Positions 10,245 through 21,900 of a DNA stretch of 64,000 nt are shown here, in pieces. The stretch is from Ahaetulla prasina. Its lineage: Eukaryota; Chordata; Lepidosauria; Squamata; Colubridae. The number at the start of each line of letters is the position of its first letter. Position 1 is the stretch's first letter. The stretch spans positions 18,317,783 through 18,381,782 of the forward strand of contig NC_080542.1 in NCBI RefSeq assembly GCF_028640845.1, read 5' to 3'. Made by a program: the position numbers and the translations under genes. Below the pieces are notes generated by a model. The model was given only the letters and a program-made list of their open reading frames with translations. It searched no databases and was not told where the DNA came from.

Positions 10245-10371
10245 ACACCACCTTCTTCTACCTGTGTAGAAAGTTGCCATCCTGGGTACCGGAAATTGAT
10301 TAAGGAGGGGAAACAGGTTTGCTGCTATGACTGTGGTGAGTGTTTAGAGGGAAGCATTTCCACCATGATTG
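10245..10371 (+). pseudogene. V2R-B exon 5 (Cys-rich linker)
   Basis: 127 bp, [18 protein letters not shown] to SISTMI plus one base. It carries six cysteines of the NCD3G domain. It reads YDCGEC where the other copies read YDCVEC. Donor ATTG|GTAAG. Confidence 0.87.
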
Positions 10372-10718
10372 GTAAGAAAAAAATATGTATAATTCTTTAA
10401 AAGTACATTATGCTCTAACCAAGTTTGGATTCTTGAATATAGTTTTAAAGAAAAGCATAGATTGATTGGGATTGTTCACTAGCCTTGTTCTCTTCTTTTA
10501 TTAAGTAAAAACTTTTCTTTATTTAACTGTGTAATCTCTTGTTCAGGAAACAAGGTGGTCTATTGAATACAAAAATAAACTTTAAAAATATTTTCTTAAA
10601 GCAAAATTTTTTAAAGAGCTTTATTCTCTCAAAAAACAGCTTCAGGAAGGAATAGTTGTTAAAAACTTAATTTTATTCAATGTGTAGAATTTTTAGAAAT
10701 TGTATTTATGGTTTTTAG

Positions 10719-11641
10719 ATTCCAAGCAATGTGAGAGGTGTCCAGAAGAACAATATCCAAATGAGAAACACCATCAATGTATTCCCAAAATTATGACCTA
10801 TTTATCGTACAAAGAAATCCTGGGAGAAATCCTGACTGGCTTTGCTGTTTCTTTTGCTGTCATCACAGTTGTGGTGATGGGGACATTCATCTTCCACCAG
10901 AACACTCCCATCGTCAAAGCCAACAACTGGGATATCACCTGCGCCCTGCTTGTCTCGCTCCTGCTGTGTTTTGTTTGCTCCTTCCTCTTCCTCGGATGTC
11001 CAGGGACAGTCACATGTCTGCTCCGACAAGCAGTTTTTGGAGTTGTCTTCTCCATTGCGGTGTCTTGTGTCTTAGCCAAAACCATCACTGTGGTTCTGGC
11101 CTTCATGGCCACAAGGCCAGGGAACCGCATGAGGTTGTGGGTGGGGAAAAGGCTGTCCGTCTCAGTCATTGTTTTTTGCTCCCTTATTCAAACAAGCATC
11201 TGTGCTGTCTGGTTGACCATTTCTCCTCCTTTCCCAGAGTTGGACATGCATTCCCAGGTGGATGAGATCTTAGTGCAGTGCAATGAAGGCTCAGAGATCA
11301 TGTTTTATGTTGTGCTGGGCTACATGTGGCTTCTGGCCCTCATCAGCTTCACGGTGGCCTTCTTTGCCCGGAAGTTGCCCGACACTTTCAATGAAGCCAA
11401 GCTCATCACCTTCAGCATGCTGGTCTTCTGCAGCGTTTGGGTGTCCTTTGTGCCCACCTACTTGAGCACCAAAGGGAAATCCATGGTGGCTGTGGAAGTC
11501 TTCTCTATCTTGGCCTCAAGTGGTGGCTTATTAGGTTGCATTTTCCTGCCCAAGTGCTACATTATCATGCTGAGACCAGAGCTGAATACCAGAGAGCAGC
11601 TAGTTAGGAAAAAGACTGGTGTGATTTCACAGGCAGCATGA
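10719..11641 (+). pseudogene. V2R-B exon 6 (end of Cys-rich linker, seven helices, stop)
   Basis: 923 bp, open to TGA. It starts [15 protein letters not shown] (last three NCD3G cysteines), followed by seven hydrophobic segments and the tail GVISQAA. It differs from V2R-C by about five residues. The exon itself is undamaged. Confidence 0.9.
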
Positions 11642-12879
11642 ATGAAACCTAAATTTTTATTATTTGGATGAAAATTTCTGAATTTTATTTAGAAATAACT
11701 CTTTTCTTCAATTTTTTAATTGCAATAGAATTATAGACTTGTATATAGACTTGTTAAATGGGTGACACTGACCAAGGTTCAGTCTCTCCAAACTCTCTCT
11801 ACCAACGTAATTTTCTTGATTGTAAAGAAATGTTAGGTTAACATTGATGAAGGAACAGACATCATGGGAAAGTAGAAAGCGAGGAAAAAAACTCAGAGTA
11901 CCCCCATTTTGATTCTGTTTAATTTAGAAAAGATCAAAGAAATTCAGGCTGGCTTTCAAGATAGCCTATAACAACAATGGTGCACCATTGGAATAAGACA
12001 AAAAATGACTTTGATTGAATAAAGACAAGAGCCCATTTAGGGGATTATACTGTGGATCATAATGGCAGCAAAATGTCATTATTTCTCTGCTCTCCTTGTT
12101 TCTGGAGATAGCCATTCAGGTAATACAAATCATTCATGGCTTGAGACCAGGTTATTTGAAGGACCATCTTCCTTCAGGCACGTCTACCTGACCCACCAGA
12201 GCAGGAAGGAAGGGAATGTTGTTGTTTTTGGAGTCAAGTTTTATTGATTTTTCTTTCATGCACACCCACATATTTTATGACCATATCGTATCTTACACAA
12301 CTTATCATATCCAAATACATTTTACATAGTTACAATTTCTGCCAAAATATTCTTTTTCCCTACATTTTTTATCTTGTCTTAATAATTCTATGCTTATTAT
12401 ATAAACAACATCACCATCCGCCATCATATCCTAATTTTTCCATTGTTAATCATATATATTCTCTTTTAACTTTCATATTAATTCATTCTTCATCCTAATA
12501 AATTTGAACATGTTCAGAGTTGCCTTTCTCCCATTTCATCTCTCTTGTTTTACAACAATCCTTCTCTCCTTCTCCTCTCTTTTCCTTCCCTCCCTTCTTC
12601 TATCCTTTTCTACTTTCTTCTTGGAGGAAAGGAATGTTAAGGGACTCCTCTGCTAAGAAAGTACAGTCATGGTTAGGGTGTTAGGCAGCTTTCTCATTTG
12701 TTTTAGTAGAAGTTTGTTGCCATAACTTTGGTTCTCAGGTTGAGCCTTGTTGATGCTTTGTCTAGCAGGTTAAGGCACCACATTCCAAGACCTTCTGACT
12801 CCATCCCCTTCCCCCAAGAATGGCAACTGAGAAACAAAATAAAAGAGAGCGCACAGTTGACCAAAGTCATTCTGACAGT
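11642..12879 (+). other. 3' flank of V2R-B
   Basis: Non-coding. It contains a candidate poly(A) signal at 12018, an AT-rich stretch (12235-12620) with TTTTATTGA at its left edge that may be an L1 3' end on the minus strand, and pyrimidine-rich sequence. It is nearly identical to the 3' flank of V2R-C (23393-24540). Confidence 0.6.
12018..12023 (+). promoter_or_regulatory. Candidate poly(A) signal of V2R-B
   Basis: AATAAA about 377 bp after the stop codon, in a conserved flank context (GATTGAATAAAGACAA). The equivalent site is intact in V2R-C and altered to AATACA in V2R-E. Confidence 0.4.
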
Positions 12880-13205
12880 TGACAGGTACATCTGGTGGGA
12901 CTCAGAAGAAGGCCCTTCTCTATGGTGGCTCCCTCTCTTTGGAATATGATCCTCACAAAGAATAAATTGTTCCCCATATTGACATTCTTTTACAAGGCCC
13001 TGAGGACCTGGTTTGCCAATGGGCATGGAGAACCCAGAGTGAGATGGGGCATATCAAGTGGTTTATCTGATTGATTATAATCACCAGGATGGTGAAGTCT
13101 ATTGCTTTTATTGTTTAGATATTGGGTTTTTTTATTTTTTAAGTTACCCAGAGTTACTGAGATTGAGTGGGCAGCCATAAAAATGTACATAAATAATGCA
13201 AGCAT
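12880..13205 (+). mobile_element. L2-type LINE 3' end
   Basis: A broken frame resembles the C-terminus of L2-type ORF2 (LVAPSLWNMILT, then FFYKALRTWFA). It is followed by the 'gagtgggcagccataaaaatgtacataaataa' type end. It is shared with the 3' flank of V2R-E (about 60890-61225). Confidence 0.55.
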
Positions 13206-13776
13206 AACTATCCAGATGATTTCAAGGTCCTGACTCAAGGTCCATTCAGAACTCGATGAGGAGGAACAGTATCAGATTACATGAGACTGAGAAGCTGCAC
13301 TTTGAGATCCTCCTAGACCAGTAGTGGGATTCAAATCCCAGCACTACCAGTTCACTATTGGGAGTGTGTGGGTGCATGCGTTTGCTTTGCAGGCACATGG
13401 CAACTCTGCAGCCGAACCAGTAGCAACCCAGCCCTGTCCTAGACCATAGCTGCTATTTGATGATCAATTGATAACTGTGGCCAGGAGTCCTTTGTTCAGG
13501 TCCCTTATTTGTAAACTTTGTTCAGGTCCCTTAGTTGTCCCTTAGTTGTAAACCTAATCTTGCGTAGCTTCTTCTCCAGAAACACTACACTACTAATCAG
13601 AGCATATAAAACATTTGCTAGACCAATTAGATCTCTAAGGTCTCTTCCAACTCTGTTATTCTGTCATTTTCTTTTATTTCTATGATTCTGGTACTTTATG
13701 AATAAAACATACAAATAAGATTCTTTCAAGGTACCTTAAAGACAGAGGAAATCCTGATGAAATATATACATAAAGG
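13206..13776 (+). other. Intergenic sequence shared by the duplicated blocks
   Basis: Nearly identical to 30966-31490. It contains a partial hAT-like end (AGTAGTGGGATTCAAATCC, 13320) and a short CR1-superfamily LINE scrap near 13550-13620. No gene is seen. Confidence 0.55.
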
Positions 13777-13912
13777 CAGTGGTGGGATTCAGCCGGTTTG
13801 CACCACTTTGGGAGAACCGGTTGTTAGCTTTTTGAGCTGTCTGGCAAACTGGTGGTTGGAAGAAATCGTTAGGGCAGAGTTAGGTTGTTAAATTACTTGA
13901 ATCCCACCACTG
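13777..13912. mobile_element. hAT MITE, 136 bp, complete
   Basis: Ends are CAGTGGTGGGATTCA and TTGAATCCCACCACTG. It is flanked by perfect 8-bp direct repeats CATAAAGG (13769-13776 and 13913-13920). It is too short to code. The corresponding D block lacks it within a larger deletion. Confidence 0.9.
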
Positions 13913-13920
13913 CATAAAGG

Positions 13921-14488
13921 TAAAGGTAAAGGTTCCCCCCACACATATGTGCTAGTCGTTCCCAACTCTAGGGGGCAGTGCTCATCTCCGTTTCAAAGCC
14001 AAGGAGCCAGTGCTGTCCGAAGATGTGGCCGGCATGACTAAATGCCAAAGGAGCACTGAACACTGTTATCTTCCCACCAAAGGTGGTCCCTATATTTTTA
14101 CTCACGATTTTATATGCTTTTATTTATTTATTTATTTATTTATTATTCATATTTATATACCGCCCTATCTCCCAAAGGACTCAGGGCGGTTTACAGGCAT
14201 TTAAAAACAAATAAATACAGTCTAAAAACAATTTAAAAAACTTATTCTAAAGCCTAATAATTAAAAATGTAACAGTAAAACAGTAAAACAGTAAAACAGT
14301 AAAACAGTAAAACCCAATTTAAAACCCATAAATTAAAATCTAGCTCAGTCTGAACTGCTAGGTTGGCAGAAGCTGGGACAAGTAACAGGAGCTCACCCAT
14401 TACATGGCAGCACTAAGGATTCGAACTACTGAATTGCCGGCCTTTTGATCAACAAGCTCAGCATCTTATCCACTGAGCCACCGCATCC
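13921..14488 (-). mobile_element. tRNA-derived SINE split by an L2-type LINE end
   Basis: The minus strand begins GGTGGCTCAGTGGATAAGAT (A box) and has AGTTCGAATCC (B box). The 5' body is at about 14490-14345 and the 3' body at about 14110-13921. Between them (about 14118-14340) lies an inverted L2-type 3' end with the 'gccctgagtcctttgggagatagggcgg' text and a TTTA/AAACAG-rich tail. Confidence 0.65.
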
Positions 14489-14907
14489 CTCTTACATGCT
14501 ACCAATGATCTAAGACAGTTCCACTAATGAACTCAAGTTACATATGTGGCCAGGTTATATTCATTGAACCATGATAAGATGGACCTGGAGATACAGAACT
14601 TGCCCTTCATTGCTCAAGAATGTCTAGAGTGAGACCACAGGGACACTGTTCTTGAAAACTCACACAAACTCACACAGACCCAAAGGTGCTTTTAACAAAA
14701 GGCAATTGGATTTTCTTGTTCTTTTTCTTTGAAAACATTTTGCTTCCCATCCAAGAAGCTTCTTGGGTGAAAACTAAAATGTTTTTTTTAAAAAAACCCA
14801 AAAAACCTCAAGATGCTTTTTAAAAAAAAACAAAAGAGAGAAACAAAAGCACCTTTGGGACAACCATGAAATGGATGATTGAGCATCTCCATAAATATAC
14901 TCCTACA

Positions 14908-15170
14908 CAGAGGTGGGCTTCACATACTGTTGCAACTGGTTTGGCCAGCATCGGAAATGTGAGCGTGTGTACGCGCCATCTGTGCATGCATGTGGCATCA
15001 CAAAACATGGCAATTTGCTCATGCGCGCTATCTGCACATGCATGCAATGTCAAAAACACAGTGATACAGGACAGGATTGCACCAGGGCAGGTGGGCGGGG
15101 GAAGGCCCACCCATAGGTGGCCACTACCGGTTCGCATGAACCAGCCCAAACCGACTGAATCCCACCTCTG
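14908..15170. mobile_element. hAT MITE, 263 bp, complete
   Basis: Ends are CAGAGGTGGGCTTCA and TGAATCCCACCTCTG, with perfect 8-bp flanking repeats CTCCTACA (14900-14907 and 15171-15178). In the V2R-D upstream block only its right part survives (31497-31697). Confidence 0.9.
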
Positions 15171-15189
15171 CTCCTACATACTTTCTTTT

Positions 15190-15643
15190 TTTCCAATGTG
15201 ACAGTTTCAGCAAACCTGGGGTGGGGGGATGGTAAGTATTTCTCTGAATTAGGAGATTGTGAGTTGAGGACTACTAATCCTCTATTAACCAGCATGCAAA
15301 TCAGAGTTTCCAAGATCTCAAGATCATTTCTTTCTTGCCTGATGAGGTGCTGACAAGAGATGGTTTTACACTGTACAATTTCTTCAATTGGAAAAAGAGC
15401 TGAATAGCTTTGCGAAAGGGATTTATCTACCTTGTAATTATCTCAATTAATTAATTAAACTTGTTTTTTAGGGGGAGGCATAGAACCTAGGGAGACTTAA
15501 TACTTTGAAATTAACAACAACTCCATGAGGCTCAATAGGTGGCATTATGAATCACTCAGATGATAATGATTGTAACCTACAAGTTTAGTTATGCTTAAAG
15601 CCAACAGAGGTTCTTTCATTGTTCCAAGCAAAGTGTTGTGAGG
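15190..15643 (+). promoter_or_regulatory. Candidate promoter region of V2R-C
   Basis: This flank is conserved upstream of all three complete genes (C here, D about 31710-32185, E about 52320-52769), with the same spacing to exon 1. It contains AATTAATTAATTAAAC at about 15448 and GGTGGCATTATGAAT at about 15539. No clear TATA box is seen, and the transcription start is not defined. Confidence 0.35.
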
Positions 15644-15918
15644 ATGAAGATGTGGCTGCATTGCTGTGATTGGAGCCAAATTGCTTTGGCAATCAAAGAG
15701 ACTGACATACTTTGCCATTGGTTTTTACTTTCTCTCTTTGTTCTCCAAGCTTCTTTTAGCAAGACCTTCAACTCCATGTGTCGAAACAAACAACATTTGC
15801 AGGTTAATCTCCCTGCCCTTTCCAGTGATATCGTCATTGGAGAATTTGTGTCTACTTTATATCCTGAATGGTCTTTGCTCCACTTTATGGAACATCCAGC
15901 AGGATCTTTGAGAGGAAC
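15644..15918 (+). CDS. V2R-C exon 1
   Basis: 275 bp, phase 2 at the end. Leader plus the start of the ligand domain ([17 protein letters not shown]). It ends at GGAAC, followed by GCAAGTATT. The GTATTC four bases later would put exon 2 out of frame with an immediate TAA, so the GC donor is preferred. Confidence 0.82.
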
Positions 15919-18900
15919 GCAAGTATTCCTTTGAAAGAAACTCTGATATGCCTTTCAAGTTTTTTTTTAACATGATTGTATTCAGGATATTCTGAATAAT
16001 TTTTTTCCAATTTAGATGCGAATTAAAACTGGTTTAGTATGACTCTTATTTATACTTCTGTCTTGATTAATGATATTTCAGGTGCTGGAATATAGCTGTT
16101 GAATGTTGCCTTGCAGACATGGTTTTCCATGTGCCTGTTTTACATAAGAATTCATCTGTTCATAAGAAAAACTCACAACTTTAATTTTAATAACATTGTT
16201 CCTCTATATTTTCATTTTGTATCCGAAAGGAAAAATAAACCCAGTCAAAAATATTTTAATAAAACTATAAAAATAAAAATAAAAACTATAAATATTTCCG
16301 TTATTCCTGCTGTTTATTGATGCTGTTAGAATTCAATCATTTATTCCTTGTTTGCCTCCTTGCTTACTGCAGGGTAAGTAGAAATGTAGATATATTTAAA
16401 AATATGAATATAATAAAATCTTACATCTTCAGTACTTGGATTGTCATTAACAGTTGGCACAATCCATCAGTTTCTGTCTTCCAGTTCCATTGCTGCCCTT
16501 CATATATGAAAGAATCCTTTTAATTGCGTTAAAACCCAGTTTTAAATTTCTCAAAATGTGATGCACAAATGCTCACAGGATACTCAAATGTGTTTCAAAC
16601 ACTCCACCTCAGCTCCTCATTCTATGCCTTCCTCACTTCTGGAATATCTTAATTACTGAATTTTAAGAATCAAAGTTTTTTCTTTAAAGCTTCTTCTGTT
16701 TAGTTTTAGAAAGAGGGCAGAGAACGGCAGCCAAGGTAGACTAGAATAGAATAGATTTTTTTATTGGCCAAGTGTGATTGGACATGCAAGGAATTTGTCT
16801 TGGTGTATATGCTCTCAGTGTACATAAAAGAAAAGATACCATCAAGGTACAACACTTACAACACTCAGTGATGGTCATAGGGTACAAATTTAACACTTAA
16901 TGATACAACACTTAATGATAATCATAGGGTACAAATAAGCAATCAGGAAACAATCAATATCAATATAAATCATAAGGATTACCAGCAACAAAGTTACAGT
17001 CATACAGTCATAAGTGGAAGGAGATGGGTGATGGGAACAATGAGAAGATTAATAGTGCAGATTTAGTAAATAGTTTGACAGTGTTGAGGGAATTATTTGT
17101 TTACCAGAGTGATAGCGTTTGGGAAAAAACTGTTCTTGTGTCTAGTTGTTCTGCTGTGCAGTGCTCTATAGCATGATTTTGAGGGTAGGAGTTGAAACAG
17201 TTTATGTCCAGGATGTGAGGGATCTGTCAATATTTTCATGTCCCTCTTCTTGATTTGTTCAGTATACAGGTCCTCAATGGAAGGCAGGTTGGTAGCAATT
17301 ATTTTTTCTGCAATTCTAATTATCCTCTGAAGTCTGTGTCTGTCTTGTTGGGTTGCAGAACTGAACCAGACAGTTATAGAGGTGCAAATGACAGACTCAA
17401 TAATATTCCTCAATAATTAGGGGACTGCAGGCTCATATGAAAAATAGTTGCAGGAATTGGGAATATCTAGTTTAATTAAAAAAAAGAAGAAGAAGAAGAA
17501 GAAGAAGAAGAAGAAGAAGAAGAAGAAGAAGAAGAAGAAGAAGAAGAAGAAGAAGAAGAAGAAGAAGAAGAAGAAGAAGAAGAAGAAGAAGAAGAAGAAG
17601 AAAGACTGGGGTGACATGGTAGCAGTTTTTCAATATCTAAGGCATTGTCACAAAGAAGTGGGAGGCAATTGATTCTGCAAAGCTCCTGAAGGCAAGACAT
17701 GAAGCAATGGATAAAAACTAATTAAGGAGAGAAGCAACTTAGAACTAAGCAGAAATGCCTGCCAGTTGGAACAATAAATCAGTGGAATGACTTGCCTCCA
17801 GAAGTTCTGAATGCTCCAATATTGGAAGATTTTTAAGAAGAGATTGGATTACCACTTGTCTGAAATGGTATAAGGTTAAGGTTAGGTTAGACTGAGTAAC
17901 AGTTGGACTAGAAGACCTCCAAGATCCCTTCCAACTCTGTCATTCTGTTTATTCATTTTCAAAGAAATGCTTCAGAACATGAGTGCTTTCTTTATTTCTC
18001 TAGTACACATTAAAGCAGACAGATACATCATTTTAGGCATGAAGAAAAACATTACAAAAGATGTGCAGAGAAAGAGTGCAGAGAAGAGCAACAAAGATGA
18101 TTAGGGGACTGGAGGATAAAACATATGAAGAACGGTTGCAGGAACTGGGTATGTCTAGTTTAACAAAAAAAAGGACATGGGGAGACATGATAGCTGTGTT
18201 CCAATATCTTAGGGGCTGCCACAAAGAAGAGGGAGTCAGGCTGTTCACCAAAGCACCTGAGGGTAGAACAAGAAGCAACGGGTGGAAACTGGTCAAAGAA
18301 AGAAGCAACTTAGAACTAAGGAGAAATTTCCTGACAATTAGAACAATTAATAAGTGGAACGACTTGCCTTCAGAAGTTGTGAATGCTCCAACACTGGAAA
18401 TTTTTAAGAAAATGTTGGATAACCATCTGACTGAGATGGTGTAGGGTTTCCTGCCTGGGCAGGGGTTGGACTAGAAGGCCTCCAAGGTCCCTTCCAACTC
18501 TGATGTTATGTTATGTTATGTTATGTTATGTTATGTTATGTTATGTTATGTTATGTTATGTTATGTTATGTTATGTTATGTTATGTTATGTTATGTTATG
18601 TTATGTTATGTTATGTTATGTTATGTCTGTCTAAATCCAATTATTATCTGATTCAAAGGTTATAAAACTAAATGAAATTCTTCTTGCAGGTCATTGCCTA
18701 AAAACTTCCAGCATGTCCTAGCCTTCAGTTTTGCAATGCAGGAGATCAACAGAAATGAGAACTTGTTACCCAACATCACCTTGGTCTCCAAGATATATGA
18801 GAATGGTTTTCAGGAAATGAAAGCCTCTGAGAGTGTTATGACTCTCTTCTTTGTGGAAGGCCGCTGTCAACTCAATTACAGGAAGGGAAAGGACCAAAAC

Positions 18901-21900
18901 GTCATGGCTGTCATTGGTGATCTCCCTTCCCAGAACACCATCCAAATGGCCAACATCTTAAATGCCTACAAAATTCCACAGGTAGGTATCTGGGCTCACT
19001 TAAAGTTACAAGAAGAAGGAAAGGATTGTAGTTTTTTTTTTTTTGTTTTTTTTTAAACTATCTGAGAACAAAAAATGGGGGGAAGCCTTCAAAAACAAGT
19101 AAAGTATTGGGGAACTCATTTTGGGTAGTTTTTATTTATTTATTTTGCCAGAGAAATACAATGCATCAATTACTATTGGAAAAGCAGTAATTCTTAATAA
19201 GCACAAACATTACATTTAGTATGTAAGAAATGATGTAGCCATCATTCTTTTTATCTAGAAAAGTGCTTCCTTTCTTCTTTTTGACATGTCTGCAAAAACA
19301 GTACCTAGTCTAAAAGCAGATCATTATTTATTCCCACTCTGCAGCTCAGTTATGGCACTTTTGACCAGGCATTGAGTGATAAACAGCAGTTTCCTTCTTT
19401 CTACTGGATGACTTCAAATGAAAACCTCCAATATGCTGGGATCATTCAGCTCCTGAAATATTTTGGATGGAATTGGATTGACCTGCTCATTCCAGAAGAC
19501 ACCACTGGAGAGAGATTTCTCAGAATTCTGAGACCCAAATTTATCCAGAGTGATATTTGCATTTCTTTAATTCAATTTATTCCAAGATTGGCAAATTATG
19601 ACCCCAGCACCTTACGAAAGAATAATCTAAGTAAAATAGGACGTGTCCTGTGGTATAGTAAAACCAATGTAATACTTGTTTATGGGGACATTCACTCTAT
19701 AGATGGCTTACGAGTAATTCTTGAATGCTATGAACTTGGTCACAGGCTCCCAATAGAGAGGGTTTGGGTCATAAGTGCTCTCTGGGATGTCACTTCTGTC
19801 TTTGAACCTCAGAAATTCACCCCATTATCCTTCAATGGCAGCTTGTCGTTTGCTCTACACACAAATAGGGTACCAGGCTTTCAAGAGTTCCTCGAGAAGC
19901 TAAATCCATATCACTCTAAAGTGTATTTGCTACCTGGATTCTGGAGTTCCGCATTTATCTGTTCATTTCCAATACACTATATCTATGCACCAGGCAAAGA
20001 AAGCTGCACTGGGAGAGAAGATCTAAGGAGTCTTCCTGGAACTGTCTTAGAAATGGAGATGTCTGGCCAGAGCTACAGTATTTACAATGCTGTCTATGCT
20101 GTAGCACATGGTCTCCATGCTATGTATTCATCCAGAGCCAGGCAGAAGACGAGAGGCAACGGAGAGAAGTGGAATTTGCTGAAAGTCCAACCTTGGCAGG
20201 TGAGTTACGTTGCCTTTCAATGGGAACATAGCCATAATAATATAGTTATTTCAGTTTTTACAAAATTCACTAAGTATAGCAATAACACTTAGACCTATAT
20301 ACCGCTTCTCAGTGCTTTACAGCCCTCTCTAAGAGGTTTACAGAGTCAGCACATTGTCCCCAACAATCTTGGTCCTCATTTTACCAACCTCGGAAGGATC
20401 AAAGGCTGAGTCAATCTTGACCCTGGTGAGATTTGAACTGCCAAAATGTAGGCAGCCGGCAGGCAGCAGAAGTAGCCTGCAGTACTGCATTCTAACCACT
20501 GTGCTACCATATTCTTTTTCGAATGAAGGCAAAAATACATGTCCAAGGATAATGATGGGAGATCAGATTTGGGTAAGTCAATGGGACCAGAGATTTACTC
20601 ATCTGAGCTTTCAGATTCATGCTGGAGACCATCTTCAGGAAATTTCTCTCTACTGAAATACAAACCTTGGGTTATTATGTGAGTCACGTTTACGAGGTGT
20701 CTTCCTGTTGCTGCAAAATTAAACGTGTGTCCTTCACTGCAATGTGAGGCTACCAAAAAGTTCAGGTCTCCTCATCTAACTTGCAAGATGTGCCATATAG
20801 TTGATGTTTTATTTTCTTTTTTCTTTTTTCTCCTTTTTCTGGCCCACAATTTTGCCACTTTTTCAAAGATTGCAGTAAAGTTTCTCTGGCATGGTTTTTT
20901 TTTTTTTGACAAACCAACTTTTTTGCCTCTGAGTGTTCACAGATTCATTCCTTGATTATCTTTTCCAGAATCTTCCCAGGGGAAGGCTGAGGTCAGTCTG
21001 ATAGGTCTGAAGTTTCCTGGATTTATGTTTTTCCCCTTTTTTGAAGATAGGAACTACATCGGCTGCTTTCCAGTCCTCTGGTAGTTCCTCACTACTCCAG
21101 GATTTTTGAAAGATATAGTTCATTGGTCCCGAGATCATGTCTGCCAGTTCTTTCAGAACCTTCGGGTGTAACCCATCTGGTCCTGATGATTTGAACTCAT
21201 CTAGGGTGGACTTACTATTTTCTTATCTATTTTAAGTTGTATTCCTGATTTGTTTTTCATGGTTCTGTTTTTGATAGGTTGGGCTGTTTGTTCATTTTAA
21301 TTGAGCACCATTTAGTAAATAACAAAATGGATTGTATAATCTATTGCCTCCTATTGGCAGCAATTTCTCACTTCTCTGTTATCTTTTAGCTTCGTTTATT
21401 TTTGAAAAACCTCCATTTTAACAATAGTGCTGGGGAAGAAATAGTGTTCAATGAGAATGGAAACGTTGCAGCAGCATATGATATCATCAATTTGATTACT
21501 TTCCCCAATCGATCCTTTCAGAAGGTCCAAGTTGGAGGTATTGAATCTCAGAGTTCTCAAAAGGAAGATCTCACCATAAATACAACTCCCATTGTATGGA
21601 ATCCCAAATTTAAGCAGGCGAGTGGAACAAACCAACTAAAACTTGCGGATATTTTCTCAATTTTGGGGATTTTAAACCAGTCGTCTTAGAATGGTTCCGA
21701 GGTCATTTGATAGCTTCTTAATTGTTTATGACCTCCTTTAGAACATCTCAAGTTTTTCTACTCTGTAGAGATCATGAAGGGATTTGTACACAAATTCTCA
21801 ATAATAGTTCAAAGATTTTTCAGATGTTAACTGCTCCTCTGACTGATTCTAGCAATCAGTCCTAGGAATTCCAAATTTTCCATTATTAGAAATTACAAGA

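Larger units (their letters stand above)
8149..11641 (+). pseudogene. V2R-B: vomeronasal type-2 receptor lacking its 5' half
   Basis: Only the last third of exon 3 (8149-8447), exon 4 (9635-9862), exon 5 (10245-10371) and exon 6 (10719-11641) are present. All are open and nearly identical to V2R-C. Homology to exon 3 of C stops abruptly at about 8149, inside the ligand-binding domain. No exon 1, exon 2 or rest of exon 3 lies between here and V2R-A. The remaining part would encode the end of the Venus-flytrap domain ([19 protein letters not shown]), the Cys-rich linker and all seven helices. Intron 4 has the GC donor CAG|GCGAGT. Without a leader and most of the ligand domain it is unlikely to be a receptor. 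A chimeric first exon from elsewhere cannot be excluded. Confidence 0.85.

Noticed and set aside
10777..11265. Open frames overlapping exon 6 on both strands (also at 22528, 45033 and 59384)
   Set aside because: They are shadow frames of the conserved 7TM exon; the V2R frame explains the sequence fully.
15638..15643. Upstream GTG or TTG starts for V2R exon 1
   Set aside because: Vertebrate genes start at ATG; the ATG at 15644 (and its equivalents in D and E) precedes the leader with the expected length.
17417..17672. Poly-Phe, poly-Lys and poly-Ser open frames
   Set aside because: They are the (AAG)n microsatellite read in different frames.
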